From positions 1 through 64,000 of the forward strand of contig CAZRAU010000001.1 in the NCBI GenBank assembly GCA_964598025.1: 64,000 nucleotides of DNA, in the 5' to 3' direction. This document shows positions 52,611 to 61,601 of the stretch, piece after piece. Position numbers and translations under genes: made by a program. The stretch comes from JALGWN01 sp964598025 (GTDB lineage Bacteria; Arandabacterota; Arandabacteria; Arandabacterales; Arandabacteraceae). The notes beneath the pieces are model-generated. The model worked only from the letters and a program-made list of their open reading frames with translations. It was not told the DNA's origin and searched no databases. How positions within the stretch are numbered: the first letter of the stretch is position 1; each line of letters opens with the position of its first letter.

Positions 52611-53069
52611 ATGACGGATCGTGACAAGACATGCTACAAGATGCGTGAGTTCCTTAGAATTCCCACCGCTATCAAGGTGGAGATAGTATGCCTCGACCGG
52701 GAGGGCCACATTGCCGATGACCTCTGGACGGAGGCCGAAATGTGGGAGATAGGTGGTGGTGGGGCCAAGATAGTGGCACCCATTGACGTCTCGGTGGACG
52801 ACTCTATCTGCCTGCGTTTCACCATACCGGATACGGACGAAGACATGAAGATCTATGGGCGCGTCGTCGGTGTGGTCGATAAGGATAGTTCCGGTATTGC
52901 ATACAAGTATACCAAGATAGCCTGCATCAAGTTTGTCGGGTTATCCGAAAGCGACCGGGGGAAGGTCATGACCTATGTCTTCAGGGAGCAGATGAGGCAA
53001 GCCAGGGAGAAGCTGCGGTCCGAAAGCACTCGGCGCCGAGAGGAAGACTCGGATGAAGGTTGTGACTGA
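52611..53069 (+). CDS. PilZ-domain protein
   Basis: 152 residues from ATG 52611 (GGAGG seven bases upstream; a TTG at 52605 is too close). The RxxxR c-di-GMP loop is REFLR at about residues 12-16. The second motif, normally DxSxxG, appears as EIGGGG, so ligand binding may be altered. The barrel continues with VSVDDSICLRFTIP and DEDMKIYGRVVGV, and ends in a basic/acidic helix. Placed after fliA, it may couple c-di-GMP to the motor or to flagellar transcription. Confidence 0.8.
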   Translation: MTDRDKTCYKMREFLRIPTAIKVEIVCLDREGHIADDLWTEAEMWEIGGGGAKIVAPIDVSVDDSICLRFTIPDTDEDMKIYGRVVGVVDKDSSGIAYKYTKIACIKFVGLSESDRGKVMTYVFREQMRQAREKLRSESTRRREEDSDEGCD

Positions 53070-53877
53070 AGACATTCGGCGGTCCTCGGGACTCGAGGTC
53101 TACGAGGACAGCGTGGAAATCGAAGGCACGGTGCGGACAGGTGCCCGCCTCAGGGTGCATGGGGATCTTTCCGTGCGCGGTAACGTGGAAGACGCCCTCA
53201 TTGAGGCCGACGGCAACGTGCGCATAGGCGGCGGCTTCCTGGGGACGGGCGCGGGGAGTGTAGCTTGTGGGGGCAACTTCTCGGCCAGATTCGTCCAGGG
53301 CCAGCGCATCGAGGCCGGAGGCAGCGTGGTGGTCACCAAGGCCATCCTCTCCAGCACTGTCTTTGCGAGGGGAAATGTGAGAACCGGGAAAGAGGAGGGT
53401 ACCATAGTAGGAGGGGAGATACACGCCCTGGGTACCGTGGAAGCTGCAGTCATGGGAAGTCGGCGGCCGGTGACGACCAGGATCGAGGTAGGTGTGGATC
53501 CGGTGCTGGCCCTCCGTGTGGAGGAGCTGGAGCGTGAGGCCATGGAACTCACCAGGAAGAGAATAGGCTTCCTCAAGGACATGGCCGTGATCCGACGCGG
53601 CCCGGGACAGGACGCACGAGCCGAATCGGCACTCGACATGAGAGCTGCCGCCGATGCCATGCAGGCCGATATCGTCGCGGCCGGCGAAGCCATCATAGAA
53701 GTCAGAAGACGTACTGCGCTTAACAGCGAAGCTGCAGTCAGGGTCGGCAAGGCATCATATCCGCCGCTCGAGATCTCGATCTGCTTCTCCAAGATCATAA
53801 ACGACACCGACACCGGACCGGTGGCCTTCAGGCTGCTTGAGGACCACATAGTACTGGATACCTGGAACTTGGAGTGA
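53053..53877 (+). CDS. DUF342 (FapA-like) beta-helix protein
   Basis: 274 residues. A right-handed beta-helix of short repeated units (for example DLSVRGNVEDALIEADGNVR, GSVACGGNFSARFVQGQRIE) spans about residues 25-145. A coiled-coil segment (about 150-225) and a final beta part follow. This is the C-terminal core of DUF342/FapA proteins, without their usual N-terminal domain. DUF342 genes are often found in flagellar clusters, but their role is unclear. It overlaps the PilZ gene by 17 bases. Confidence 0.8.
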   Translation: MKVVTEDIRRSSGLEVYEDSVEIEGTVRTGARLRVHGDLSVRGNVEDALIEADGNVRIGGGFLGTGAGSVACGGNFSARFVQGQRIEAGGSVVVTKAILSSTVFARGNVRTGKEEGTIVGGEIHALGTVEAAVMGSRRPVTTRIEVGVDPVLALRVEELEREAMELTRKRIGFLKDMAVIRRGPGQDARAESALDMRAAADAMQADIVAAGEAIIEVRRRTALNSEAAVRVGKASYPPLEISICFSKIINDTDTGPVAFRLLEDHIVLDTWNLE

Positions 53878-53881
53878 TTCC

Positions 53882-54883
53882 TTGACGGACCAGACCCTCA
53901 CAACCACGACGCAGAAACTCCTCAGATTCACAGCCAACATCCCCCCGTTTCCCAAGGCGGTCCAGCGCGTGATGACGATGCTCAGGGATCATAGTATCCA
54001 GCTCACCAAGGTAGGCGAGGTGGTGGCCCTGGACCAGGGGCTTTCAGGCAAGGTCCTAAAGATGGCCAACTCTGCCTACTTCGGACTTCCCAGAAAGGTC
54101 TACAATGTCACAGAGGCTCTGGTGCTCTTGGGTTTCGCAAATGTAAGAAGCGTTCTGGTCTCGGCATCCGTGGGCAACATCCTCTGCCGGAAACTCGCAG
54201 CCTATGGGCTGGAGGCCGGAGGTCTTTGGGAACACTCCGTGGGAGCGGCCTACGCCTCGCAGATGCTCGCGAGGCGAGTTGATGCCAGAGTCTATAGCAT
54301 GGCCTTCAGCGCAGGTCTTCTCCATGACGTCGGCAAAGTCGCAATCGACCATGCTCTGGATCCCGACACCCGCACCTCCCTCGCCCAAGGGATCGGCAAG
54401 GGGGGCAAGTCGAGGCAACCACTATCACCGGCCGATGGGGCCAAGTCGGCCTTTGACACCCCCGGCATCGGGCGCCCCCCACTACCCTGCGGGAGACAGC
54501 GGCCCAATCCCGAGGCGGAATGGCGGAGGAAGGACAGGCTTGAAACCGACATCGTGGGAGCGACCCATGCGGAAGTGGGCTCGAGGGTCTGTCTGAAGTG
54601 GAACCTTCCGGAGGAGATAGTGGAAGCAGTCGCTTTCCACCACCATCCCGCTGAGGCGTCCTCAAACACCAGACTCCCGGCCATCGTTGCTATGGCCGAT
54701 CGCTGCGCGAACCTCCTCAAGGACGGTCGTACCGTCTTGGCCCCATCGGATTTTACCTGGCTCCCCGGAGGCATACCACTCCCCGACCAGACCCTGCTCA
54801 ACAAGCTGACCCAAGACCTCCCGGAGATGATCTCCTCCTCCCGTCAACTGCTGGAAGGCACCACCGAAATCATAGCCGGATAG
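53882..54883 (+). CDS. HDOD-domain signalling protein with an in-frame insertion
   Basis: 333 residues from TTG 53882 (GGAG eight bases upstream). The HDOD fold is clear from FPKAVQRVMTMLRDHSIQLT, DQGLSGKVLKMANSAYFG, GLLHDVGKVAIDHAL and THAEVGSRVCLKWNLPEEIV. Between the HD motif and ATHAEVG lies an extra stretch of roughly 45 residues (about 173-215), rich in Gly, Pro and Arg. It is absent from typical HDOD proteins and its DNA is palindromic. HDOD proteins regulate motility in several bacteria without hydrolysing nucleotides. Confidence 0.82.
   Translation: MTDQTLTTTTQKLLRFTANIPPFPKAVQRVMTMLRDHSIQLTKVGEVVALDQGLSGKVLKMANSAYFGLPRKVYNVTEALVLLGFANVRSVLVSASVGNILCRKLAAYGLEAGGLWEHSVGAAYASQMLARRVDARVYSMAFSAGLLHDVGKVAIDHALDPDTRTSLAQGIGKGGKSRQPLSPADGAKSAFDTPGIGRPPLPCGRQRPNPEAEWRRKDRLETDIVGATHAEVGSRVCLKWNLPEEIVEAVAFHHHPAEASSNTRLPAIVAMADRCANLLKDGRTVLAPSDFTWLPGGIPLPDQTLLNKLTQDLPEMISSSRQLLEGTTEIIAG
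54400..54480 (+). repeat. Palindromic insertion in the HDOD gene
   Basis: Outer arms GGGGGGC (54400-54406) and GCCCCCC (54474-54480) enclose an inner perfect stem GGCCGA/TCGGCC (54430-54435, 54446-54451). The segment keeps the frame of the HDOD gene and coincides with the part that does not fit the HDOD fold. It is not the same sequence as the 123-128 bp element family. Confidence 0.5.
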
Positions 54884-55120
54884 GTCGTCCTTCCCCACCG
54901 ATAATACTGCCGGCAAAGCACCGTTCGGGCGCCGCCATTTTCCGCTTGAGCGGATGCCCGGGTGCTCCGACACTAGACGATGGAGGTCGCCTACTGATCA
55001 ATGCAGGTGGCCGGCTCCCTTGGAGTCCGGGGGTGCAGCGGTCGATCATCCCAGCCCTCGCATGATCTATATCGGCGCAATGTCCCCCCGCAGAGGTCGA
55101 ACCATGAAAAGGAGGCGGGC

Positions 55121-55579
55121 ATGAAAGCATTGCTGCTTGGTCTGGTGCTGGTTGTGGCAGTGTTGGCCTTAAGTCCACAGGTCTGTTCAGGTGAGGACGG
55201 CCAGTCCGAAATTGCCATGGGCGAGAAACTTGTCCGCGGGCTATGGACGGATATCAAGAACGCCGATATCGAGGCCCTGGAAAGCAAGACAGCGGACGGT
55301 TTTCAATCGATCCACCAGTTCGGCGCCAACAATATGGAGCAGGAACTCGCCTTGATCAAGGGTCTGGCCATCAATAGTTACAGTCTCAGCGCGTTCAAGG
55401 TTACCAGAAACGGTCCTCTGGTCGTCGCCACCTATTCTGTGTCGGTTGAGGAGACGATCGAAGGCGAGCGCTTGTCCAAGAAGCCTGCGCCGAGGATGAC
55501 GGTGTTTCTGAAAACCGAACACGGTTGGCAATGGATTGCTCATGCCAACCTGAAACCCATCGAGGAAACCGACAAATAG
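55121..55579 (+). CDS. Secreted SnoaL/DUF4440-like (NTF2 fold) protein
   Basis: 152 residues from ATG 55121, chosen for AAAAGGAGG upstream and the immediate signal peptide (hydrophobic residues 4-18, cleavage near VCSGE); the frame is open from 55001 without such features. The mature part has the NTF2/DUF4440 pattern: a helix GLWTDIKNADIEALESKTAD with FQSIHQFG, then strands ending in MTVFLKTEHGWQWIAHANLKP. Function is unknown; proteins of this fold bind small ligands. The 237-base gap before it shows no other gene. Confidence 0.7.
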   Translation: MKALLLGLVLVVAVLALSPQVCSGEDGQSEIAMGEKLVRGLWTDIKNADIEALESKTADGFQSIHQFGANNMEQELALIKGLAINSYSLSAFKVTRNGPLVVATYSVSVEETIEGERLSKKPAPRMTVFLKTEHGWQWIAHANLKPIEETDK

Positions 55580-55741
55580 GTCTCTGTCTGCCTTCAGTCA
55601 CGCCATGGGGATCGCGCGGTTCACGTGGGGTCCGCCGCCATTGCAGTAGTTGCTCGGTTATTGCCGGCCTCCACCGCTATCTATGTATTTCTCAGGTCAT
55701 CATGCTTCGAGGCACCCGGGCATGCGGCGCTCCTCCGGCCT

Positions 55742-56965
55742 CTACTTCAGATCAAGCTCCCTGCCGAGGATCTTGGTGACAAACCGCTCGCCGAAGGTCT
55801 CGGCGGCCACAAACTTGCGGATGCGGGCACGGGTCTCATCCTCGCAGCCCGCGTTCGCGGCGGCTTTCATGGTGTGGTTAAAGGCGGCCCATACGTCTTT
55901 GTCGGTTATCTCATAGCCGTAACCCTCGACCAGCCACCGGAGCGCCGCCATCCCCGCCTCCAGGGCGAATCGGGGCTCTTCAGTCGCCATGGCCCGGGCA
56001 GCCCGCGTAAGTGTCCTGGGATCGCAAGGTGTGCGATTAGCCAGTTCGATTGCCTCGCCATAGAGGCCCGCCGATCTGGCGGCGGCAAACCACTTGCCTT
56101 CGTCGCCCGGAGTGCCGGCAACAAGATCTCGCAGGATATCGGCTGGTTCTTTGCCCGGGTATTTCCCGGCAATGGCTCTGAATGTCGCGAGGTAGGTAGG
56201 CTTGTGGTTGGCCATGATGGCATAACGACAATAGGCTTCCTCGGCCATCCCGCCTGCGAGCATTATCTCTTCACAGGCCTGCGCAAGACCAATCGGACTT
56301 TCGTTCCGTCCGCGAGAATCCTCGGCATAGCGCAGCGCTTCGGCATGCTTACCCATGGCGGAGAGAGCTTTGACCCCCCACTTCCGGTAGTGCCAGTACT
56401 TGTGAGGCGCGAGCTCGAGCAACTGCATGATCTCATCATATCGTCCGGCCTCGAACAAGGCGCTGAGGCAGGCGTCCGTCCCTTTGAAATAGTCGCCTGG
56501 CACCCGATTCGGACTCCAGACCATCCGTACCATGTCGATGAAACCATCCGCCCAGCTCGAGGCACGTCCGGTCGAGGCGCACAGCTCCCCCCAATGGTCG
56601 GTAAGCATCTCGATGTATGGCATATCATCGGCTTCCACCGCCCGCCAAAGGCATTCCAGCCATCTGTCACGCAGCGAGTCATCCGCAGGAGCTTTGGCGA
56701 TGAGAGGCACGAGCGCGTCGATGGCGTTGCTGACTGCCGTTCCTATGGCACCTGATGAGCTGTCCACATGTTCAAGGGCCGGTGATACCTTCTCGAGAAA
56801 CAATACCGCACCTTCGGCACCCAGAACGGCGTCGGTGCGTGCCGCCTTCTTGATCTCCGATACCGCCTCTTTGATACGCTTGATGGCCGGCTGGGAGCGC
56901 CACCCAAAGGCATGGCGCCTGAAGCGGGACCGAAACGTCCACTTGTGTTTGGTGTGTGAAGCCAT
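55742..56965 (-). CDS. Hypothetical helical-repeat protein
   Basis: 407 residues, mostly alpha-helical with TPR-like spacing (for example ADGFIDMVRMVW, ALFEAGRYDEIMQLLELAPH, ALSAMGKHAEALRYAED). No signal peptide; the N-terminus is basic (RSRFRRHAFGWRS). I do not recognise the family. A long forward frame over the same bases (55625-56755) is its shadow: it lacks structure-like periodicity and a ribosome site. GAGG lies 13 bases before the ATG. A role in protein interaction is all that the repeats suggest. Confidence 0.7.
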   Translation of the reverse strand: MASHTKHKWTFRSRFRRHAFGWRSQPAIKRIKEAVSEIKKAARTDAVLGAEGAVLFLEKVSPALEHVDSSSGAIGTAVSNAIDALVPLIAKAPADDSLRDRWLECLWRAVEADDMPYIEMLTDHWGELCASTGRASSWADGFIDMVRMVWSPNRVPGDYFKGTDACLSALFEAGRYDEIMQLLELAPHKYWHYRKWGVKALSAMGKHAEALRYAEDSRGRNESPIGLAQACEEIMLAGGMAEEAYCRYAIMANHKPTYLATFRAIAGKYPGKEPADILRDLVAGTPGDEGKWFAAARSAGLYGEAIELANRTPCDPRTLTRAARAMATEEPRFALEAGMAALRWLVEGYGYEITDKDVWAAFNHTMKAAANAGCEDETRARIRKFVAAETFGERFVTKILGRELDLK

Positions 56966-57083
56966 GGCAATCAGCGCCTCTTTCCGATGATCGGTTTGCC
57001 GTCCAGACAGCCATCATCCATGTCGACCCTGGTGGCAGAGTGCTCAGGGCCATCGACCCGGGCGAGAAGACGACCGTGTTCCG

Positions 57084-58247
57084 TTATAAACCCTCTTCTA
57101 CCAGGGGCTTGCCCGGCAGAAGAGATCTCAGAAACGCATCACACGGCAAACATAGAATGCTTCCCTTGCGCAATCGTTCCTCGCCACGATAGAGCATGAG
57201 GGCTTCTGATTCCGGGTAATCCTGCTGGAAAGCACGCAACCCCGTTAGATCTCGCGTCTGAATGCGTGCTGCGTTCGTAACTTCTATTGCGCAAATACCT
57301 TCCGAGGTATAGACAATGAAATCCACCTCAACTCCGGCCCGCGTACGCCAGTAGTAGAGGGAGCCACCTGTATGGCTGTAGTCCATCCATGCCCGGAGGT
57401 GCTGACCCACGAGCCCTTCGAGTGCATGCCCGTCGATCCCTTGGGCTCGGTCGAGAGGGCCACTCGGCCGCAGTGAACGATACACCCCCGCATCAAAGAA
57501 GTAGAACTTCGGATGTGCTACAAGTGCCCTATGGGCTCGTTTCGTGAATACGGGAAGGCGGTACCCGAGCAGCAGATCCTCCAGGATATCCACGTAACCC
57601 TGGACGGTCTTCCGCTCCGCCTGGCATTCTCTGGCAATGTTACTTATGTTGAGCGTTGCCCCGTGCGAGAAACTTATGGTTTCCATGAAGCGCGAAAAGC
57701 TGCCGACATTCCTGACGATGCCCTCCATCTGCACCTCTTCCTGAAGATAGAGCGCAGCATAGGCTTCCAGGACCCGCTTCTGGTCATCCGATCCGCACAC
57801 CAAAGGCAAGAGCCCATTCCTGAGTGCTGCCTCCAGTTCGAAACGATCCCCCAACTCGGCGGCCATGAAGGGGTGCAGACGACATACCAGTGCACGCCCG
57901 GCCAGGAGATCGACTCCCGCGCGCTTGAGCTTTCTTGAGCTCGAGCCGGTCAAAACAAAAAGCAGGCCGTGCTTCTCCTCGATCAGGCCATGAACCAGGC
58001 TAAGAAGCTCAGGGATTCTCTGGATCTCGTCGATGACCACGGCTGAGACGGTGGGCTCGGCAAGTAGTCTTTCCCGCAGGTGCTCCGGGTTTGCCGAGTA
58101 CGTGCGGAATACCTTCGGGTCAAGCAAGTCGATGTAGATGGCGTCACTGAATTGCTGCTTCACCAGTGTGGATTTGCCCGTACCCCTGGGCCCGAACAGG
58201 AAGAAGCTCTGTGTTGGAGGAATGAAAAATCTATCTATGGTTTCCAT
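57084..58247 (-). CDS. AAA ATPase with DUF4143 domain
   Basis: 387 residues from ATG 58247 (a TTG at 58259 adds four). Walker A GPRGTGKST lies at residues 19-27, Walker B VVIDEIQRIPEL follows near 70, and a sensor-like LTGSSSRKLKR near 100. The C-terminal DUF4143 part has the PD-(D/E)XK-like segment YYWRTRAGVEVDFIVYTSEG and AIEVTNA. These ATPases spread horizontally and have no settled function. Lower-GC codons and the isolated reverse orientation between motility operons fit acquisition by transfer. Confidence 0.85.
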   Translation of the reverse strand: METIDRFFIPPTQSFFLFGPRGTGKSTLVKQQFSDAIYIDLLDPKVFRTYSANPEHLRERLLAEPTVSAVVIDEIQRIPELLSLVHGLIEEKHGLLFVLTGSSSRKLKRAGVDLLAGRALVCRLHPFMAAELGDRFELEAALRNGLLPLVCGSDDQKRVLEAYAALYLQEEVQMEGIVRNVGSFSRFMETISFSHGATLNISNIARECQAERKTVQGYVDILEDLLLGYRLPVFTKRAHRALVAHPKFYFFDAGVYRSLRPSGPLDRAQGIDGHALEGLVGQHLRAWMDYSHTGGSLYYWRTRAGVEVDFIVYTSEGICAIEVTNAARIQTRDLTGLRAFQQDYPESEALMLYRGEERLRKGSILCLPCDAFLRSLLPGKPLVEEGL

Positions 58248-58800
58248 ATTGGGCCCCAAATTGGCAGTGCGCTACCCAAAATTAACGGCATCTGGAGGGG
58301 ACATGTCAAGCAAAAACCCTGGCTGGCGTTGGATTTGCCTCGGGTGGGTCTATGTGCGGTGGCCCAAGTTCATTGTCATGGGATCACCACGTGCCTTACC
58401 CTCCTCTCCGTAGACCGGCTAATGCACGAAGTGGAGTTGCCCCGCTTTCATGGACGGTCAACCACCTATGATCATGCACCATGATTTGGCCCTCTTGATC
58501 TCATAACCTGTCGGCGACTTACAGTCCCGTGCGGAGTTGTGTCTGTTTTGAGGGTTGTGGAAGCCCTCGCCCACCGGGCCCATCGACGGCCGCACCCCGG
58601 CCTCGCGGCAATGCTGCCCGAAGACAATCGACGTCTACCGGCAGCCCTGGTCCGAGTGATGGATCACACCCTTGAGACACCGGCGCAGACAGCCTGGACG
58701 AAGAGGAGTGAGGGGTGTAAGATGTGCTGCGGACCGAGGGAGCCCTGATACGGCCATGACCCGAGGTGTTTCGGAACGCTCTTCTGTGGCAGGTGATGAT
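58248..58800. other. Non-coding stretch between accessory genes, 553 bp
   Basis: Divergent gap between the DUF4143 ATPase and the Cys-rich protein. Only short frames without ribosome sites or family features were found. No recognisable promoter pair with 17-base spacing and no RNA gene were seen. It may hold decayed sequence from past insertions. Confidence 0.4.
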
Positions 58801-60318
58801 ATGACCACGAAGTCTGTTTGTAAGGTTTGCGGCAGGCTGGCCAGGCGCCGCTGCCCGGCCATAGAGGCCCATATTTGCACGCGTTGCTGCGGTTCCAAGC
58901 GAGGAGCTGACTTCGGATGCCCCGTGGATTGCAAGTTCTACCCCTTCGGTATCGCGGGTTATGATCTGTGGTTGAATCTGAATGACGCCCTGGCGGCCAA
59001 GATGGTCAAGCGAGTCATCAGTGAGGTGGACGAGTTTCACTTCCAATCGGTTTTGGGCTCGTTTTCAGCCGCTGAGGCATCATATAGGGAATCTCAGGGT
59101 GAAGCCGCCTATCTGGCGGTTCTTCATTGCTTACTCGTTGAACGGGATGATGAGGGGAAGACCGTGGCCGATAGGTGGAAGGCCGATGGCTGGGCCGGGT
59201 TGAGGCCGGATGAGGCCTTGATGATGAAGTATCGAACTGGGTCGTTTGTCACTGTCACTGAGATTCAGAAGGTAGTGGATCATCAGAGAATGGAGTGCAT
59301 AGATGTATTCGATACTGAGAAGAGGCCCTTCATTCTCGTTGATAGGACATTTGCCAGACGCGCGACAAGGTTCAGCAGGATCCTAGGCTGGCTGACGCAC
59401 TATCCGCATTTCAGCAAGATGGGTCAGTTCTGCCATGAGGTGCCCCAGCTGGTGTATCAGGAGTTTCTCGATCTCATCCGGGAGCATGCCGAGGGAGAGG
59501 GGTATGCCCATGATGAGGGGGGCTGCAAAGCTTACATGACGGAACGCCTGGCCGATCTACTCGAATTCCTGGCCGTCATGCCTCGAGAGAAGATGATGGC
59601 CATCTTCAGGAATATGGATTCCTATCACTGTGTGAGTACGTACGACATCACCGGTCGGCGCGAGGAGATCAGGTGCATCCTGGAAGCCAAACCCGACTTC
59701 GAGTGGGACGACCGTGAGCCCGACGAGGGAGATCCCCCTGAGGTTGAATACTATGGCTGGCGGCGTCTGGGAGAGTCTCAGGAGATCGAGAAGAGCATGG
59801 CCCCTCAGTTCCGCCATCATCCTGGAAGCGAGTGGGTAGGTGGAGTGGGGAACATCAAGTTGTATGAGGAGAAACTGGTCTTCGAGGCTTTCACAAGGCA
59901 GTTGTACGACTTGGGAAAGGGAATGATCCAGCGCTATTTCGGAAAGCATGTGAGACTTATGGATGAGGAAATCTCGGAGATTGCCGGTAAGATCGCGGAC
60001 ATGTGCGAGGATGAGGATCCAACCGAGGAACGGGAGCCAAGGGGCCTTGCACCGGACGCGATACCGTCTGAGGTCCGGGCCGAGATTGTTAAGAAATTCT
60101 ATGAGGAACACTACACCAGATTCCTGGATGATCCCATTCCTGCGCTGGACGGCTTGACGCCGAGGGAGGCATCCGGAAGACCTGACGCCCGTTCCATGTT
60201 GGTTGAGCTCATGAAAGAGCATATCCATGGCATTGAAAGAAGGAACAGGGAAGAAGGCACCGATATCAGCATAGACTTCGTGCTCAAGAAGTTGGGTCTC
60301 GATGAATTGCTCGGCTGA
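58801..60318 (+). CDS. Cys-rich zinc-finger protein, uncharacterised
   Basis: 505 residues from ATG 58801 (AGGTGA upstream; an in-frame ATG at 58756 is possible). The N-terminus holds a Cys cluster (C7, C10, C18, C26, C29, C30, C40, C44) likely to bind zinc. A long helical middle follows. The C-terminus contains IPALDGLTPREASGRPDAR (about residues 440-460), a pattern common at the end of SEC-C-related and other uncharacterised proteins. No function is known. It lies alone in an accessory stretch between two flagellar operons. Confidence 0.7.
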   Translation: MTTKSVCKVCGRLARRRCPAIEAHICTRCCGSKRGADFGCPVDCKFYPFGIAGYDLWLNLNDALAAKMVKRVISEVDEFHFQSVLGSFSAAEASYRESQGEAAYLAVLHCLLVERDDEGKTVADRWKADGWAGLRPDEALMMKYRTGSFVTVTEIQKVVDHQRMECIDVFDTEKRPFILVDRTFARRATRFSRILGWLTHYPHFSKMGQFCHEVPQLVYQEFLDLIREHAEGEGYAHDEGGCKAYMTERLADLLEFLAVMPREKMMAIFRNMDSYHCVSTYDITGRREEIRCILEAKPDFEWDDREPDEGDPPEVEYYGWRRLGESQEIEKSMAPQFRHHPGSEWVGGVGNIKLYEEKLVFEAFTRQLYDLGKGMIQRYFGKHVRLMDEEISEIAGKIADMCEDEDPTEEREPRGLAPDAIPSEVRAEIVKKFYEEHYTRFLDDPIPALDGLTPREASGRPDARSMLVELMKEHIHGIERRNREEGTDISIDFVLKKLGLDELLG

Positions 60319-60772
60319 AGCGCCGGTCTCATGCATCTGAAGGAAACACTATCGGACTGTGTTTCGCCGAGTTACGCAAAAGAATGGCGTGGAATCCCGA
60401 CAATCCCGCCGTGTTTACTATAGATCATTCAGCCGGCGGCACCGACAATCCTCTGAAAGAGCGACCGGCGCGTCCATGAGTGGTCTGCTTCCCGGATCCT
60501 CATCCATTTCGGGTGAGGGACTCCTGGTGGTCGATGTGCTCCCAGACTCTGGACGACCAGCCCCTCGAGAAACGCCGCTTTTCGCCCGCCTGTAGTCACT
60601 GACGTCAGTAGTTCCTCTCTTCCGCTTGGTGGAAATATCTTCCGGCTTGATTCCCGATTGCTTGGCAACCGGGGCAGCGGAAATTCGACATTCTGATCCC
60701 GGTGCGGCGCAAATCTGTTGATATGACGCAAGTTAACACATGGCACTCAAATACTGGGAAATATCGGGGTTT
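60319..60772. other. Upstream region of the flgF operon
   Basis: 454 bases without a convincing gene. It contains a perfect 12-bp palindrome ACTGACGTCAGT at 60598-60609, about 165 bases upstream of the sigma-54 promoter. That is a typical distance for an enhancer bound by an NtrC-type activator, though the matching site was not found before flgB. It is A/T-richer towards the promoter. Confidence 0.4.
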
Positions 60773-60788
60773 TGGCAAGGGGCTTGCT
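60773..60788 (+). promoter_or_regulatory. Sigma-54 promoter of the flgF operon
   Basis: TGGCAAGGGGCTTGCT: GG and GC separated by 10 bases, close to the -24/-12 consensus, 34 bases before the flgF ATG. It should respond to the same FlgR-type activator as the flgB promoter. Confidence 0.8.
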
Positions 60789-60821
60789 CTGGGTTAGGCC
60801 GGGGTAATAACGGAGGTGTGC

Positions 60822-61583
60822 ATGATCGATGGCGTGAAGAAGATGGCGAAGGACATGTCGGTCAAGGTCCTGAGGCAGGAACTCATTGCCAACAACCTGG
60901 CCAACGTCAACACTCCGGGCTTTAAGACCCAGAGGGCGTTCTCCACGCTGCTCAAGCAGTCGATGGGTGCTGAGGCGGCTCGAATGGGTGAGGCTCCCGG
61001 CGGGGCCACGTCGAAGCCGGAAGGCGCAGACGGGCAGCAAACCGTCGGCATCTATACCTCCTTCGAGCAGGGGAGGATCGAATACACCCACCGTAGTCTC
61101 GATCTTGCCATAGACGGGGACGGATTTTTCGTTGTGGATACGCCGTTCGGGGAGCGCTTCACGCGATCGGGTTCCTTCACCCTTACCGAGTCGGGGCTGC
61201 TTGCCACCTATGGCGGGAACCTCGTGATGGGAGCGGGTGGGCCTATCACCATTCAGGGTGAGGAGGTCGAAATCACGCCGGACGGCAGCGTGGTTGTGGA
61301 CGGAGATGAGGTGGACACCATAAGGGTCGTAGCCTTCCCGGAGCCCGAGAACCTTGACAGGCAGGGCAGCACCTTCGCATCGAACAATGCACAGTATGAG
61401 GACGTGGACTTCGCCCGGACCCAGATAGTCCAGGGGGCGCTGGAGCGGTCCAATGTCAATCCTATAGATGAAATGGTGGAGATGATCGCACTCCATCGCG
61501 GTTTTGAGGCCGACCAGATGGGCATCAGGCTTCAGATTGACGCCGCAAAGAAACTTCTGGAGCAGGTGGGTAATCTTGATTGA
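60822..61583 (+). CDS. flgF: Flagellar proximal rod protein FlgF
   Basis: 253 residues from ATG 60822 (GGAGG five bases upstream; the GTG at 60816 overlaps the ribosome site). The N-terminal IANNLANVNTPGFKTQRAFS and C-terminal GALERSNVNPIDEMVEMIAL and HRGFEADQMGIRLQIDAAKK blocks mark a rod protein of the FlgF/FlgG family. Since a longer, more canonical FlgG follows, this one is taken as FlgF. Confidence 0.9.
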   Translation: MIDGVKKMAKDMSVKVLRQELIANNLANVNTPGFKTQRAFSTLLKQSMGAEAARMGEAPGGATSKPEGADGQQTVGIYTSFEQGRIEYTHRSLDLAIDGDGFFVVDTPFGERFTRSGSFTLTESGLLATYGGNLVMGAGGPITIQGEEVEITPDGSVVVDGDEVDTIRVVAFPEPENLDRQGSTFASNNAQYEDVDFARTQIVQGALERSNVNPIDEMVEMIALHRGFEADQMGIRLQIDAAKKLLEQVGNLD

Positions 61584-61601
61584 TCTGAGGGGGTATAGCG
61601 C

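Noticed and set aside
54900..54912. CCGATAA resembling a sigma-28 -10 box after the HDOD gene
   Set aside because: No TAAA-type -35 element at the proper distance.
55625..56755. 376-codon forward frame opposite the helical-repeat gene
   Set aside because: The reverse frame shows helical periodicity and a plausible start; the forward one is a compositional shadow.
56956..57192. Forward frame containing a protein-like stretch (FAVQTAIIHVDPGGRVLRAI)
   Set aside because: It may be a remnant of a lost gene, but it runs antisense into the ATPase end and has no recognised family, so it is not called.
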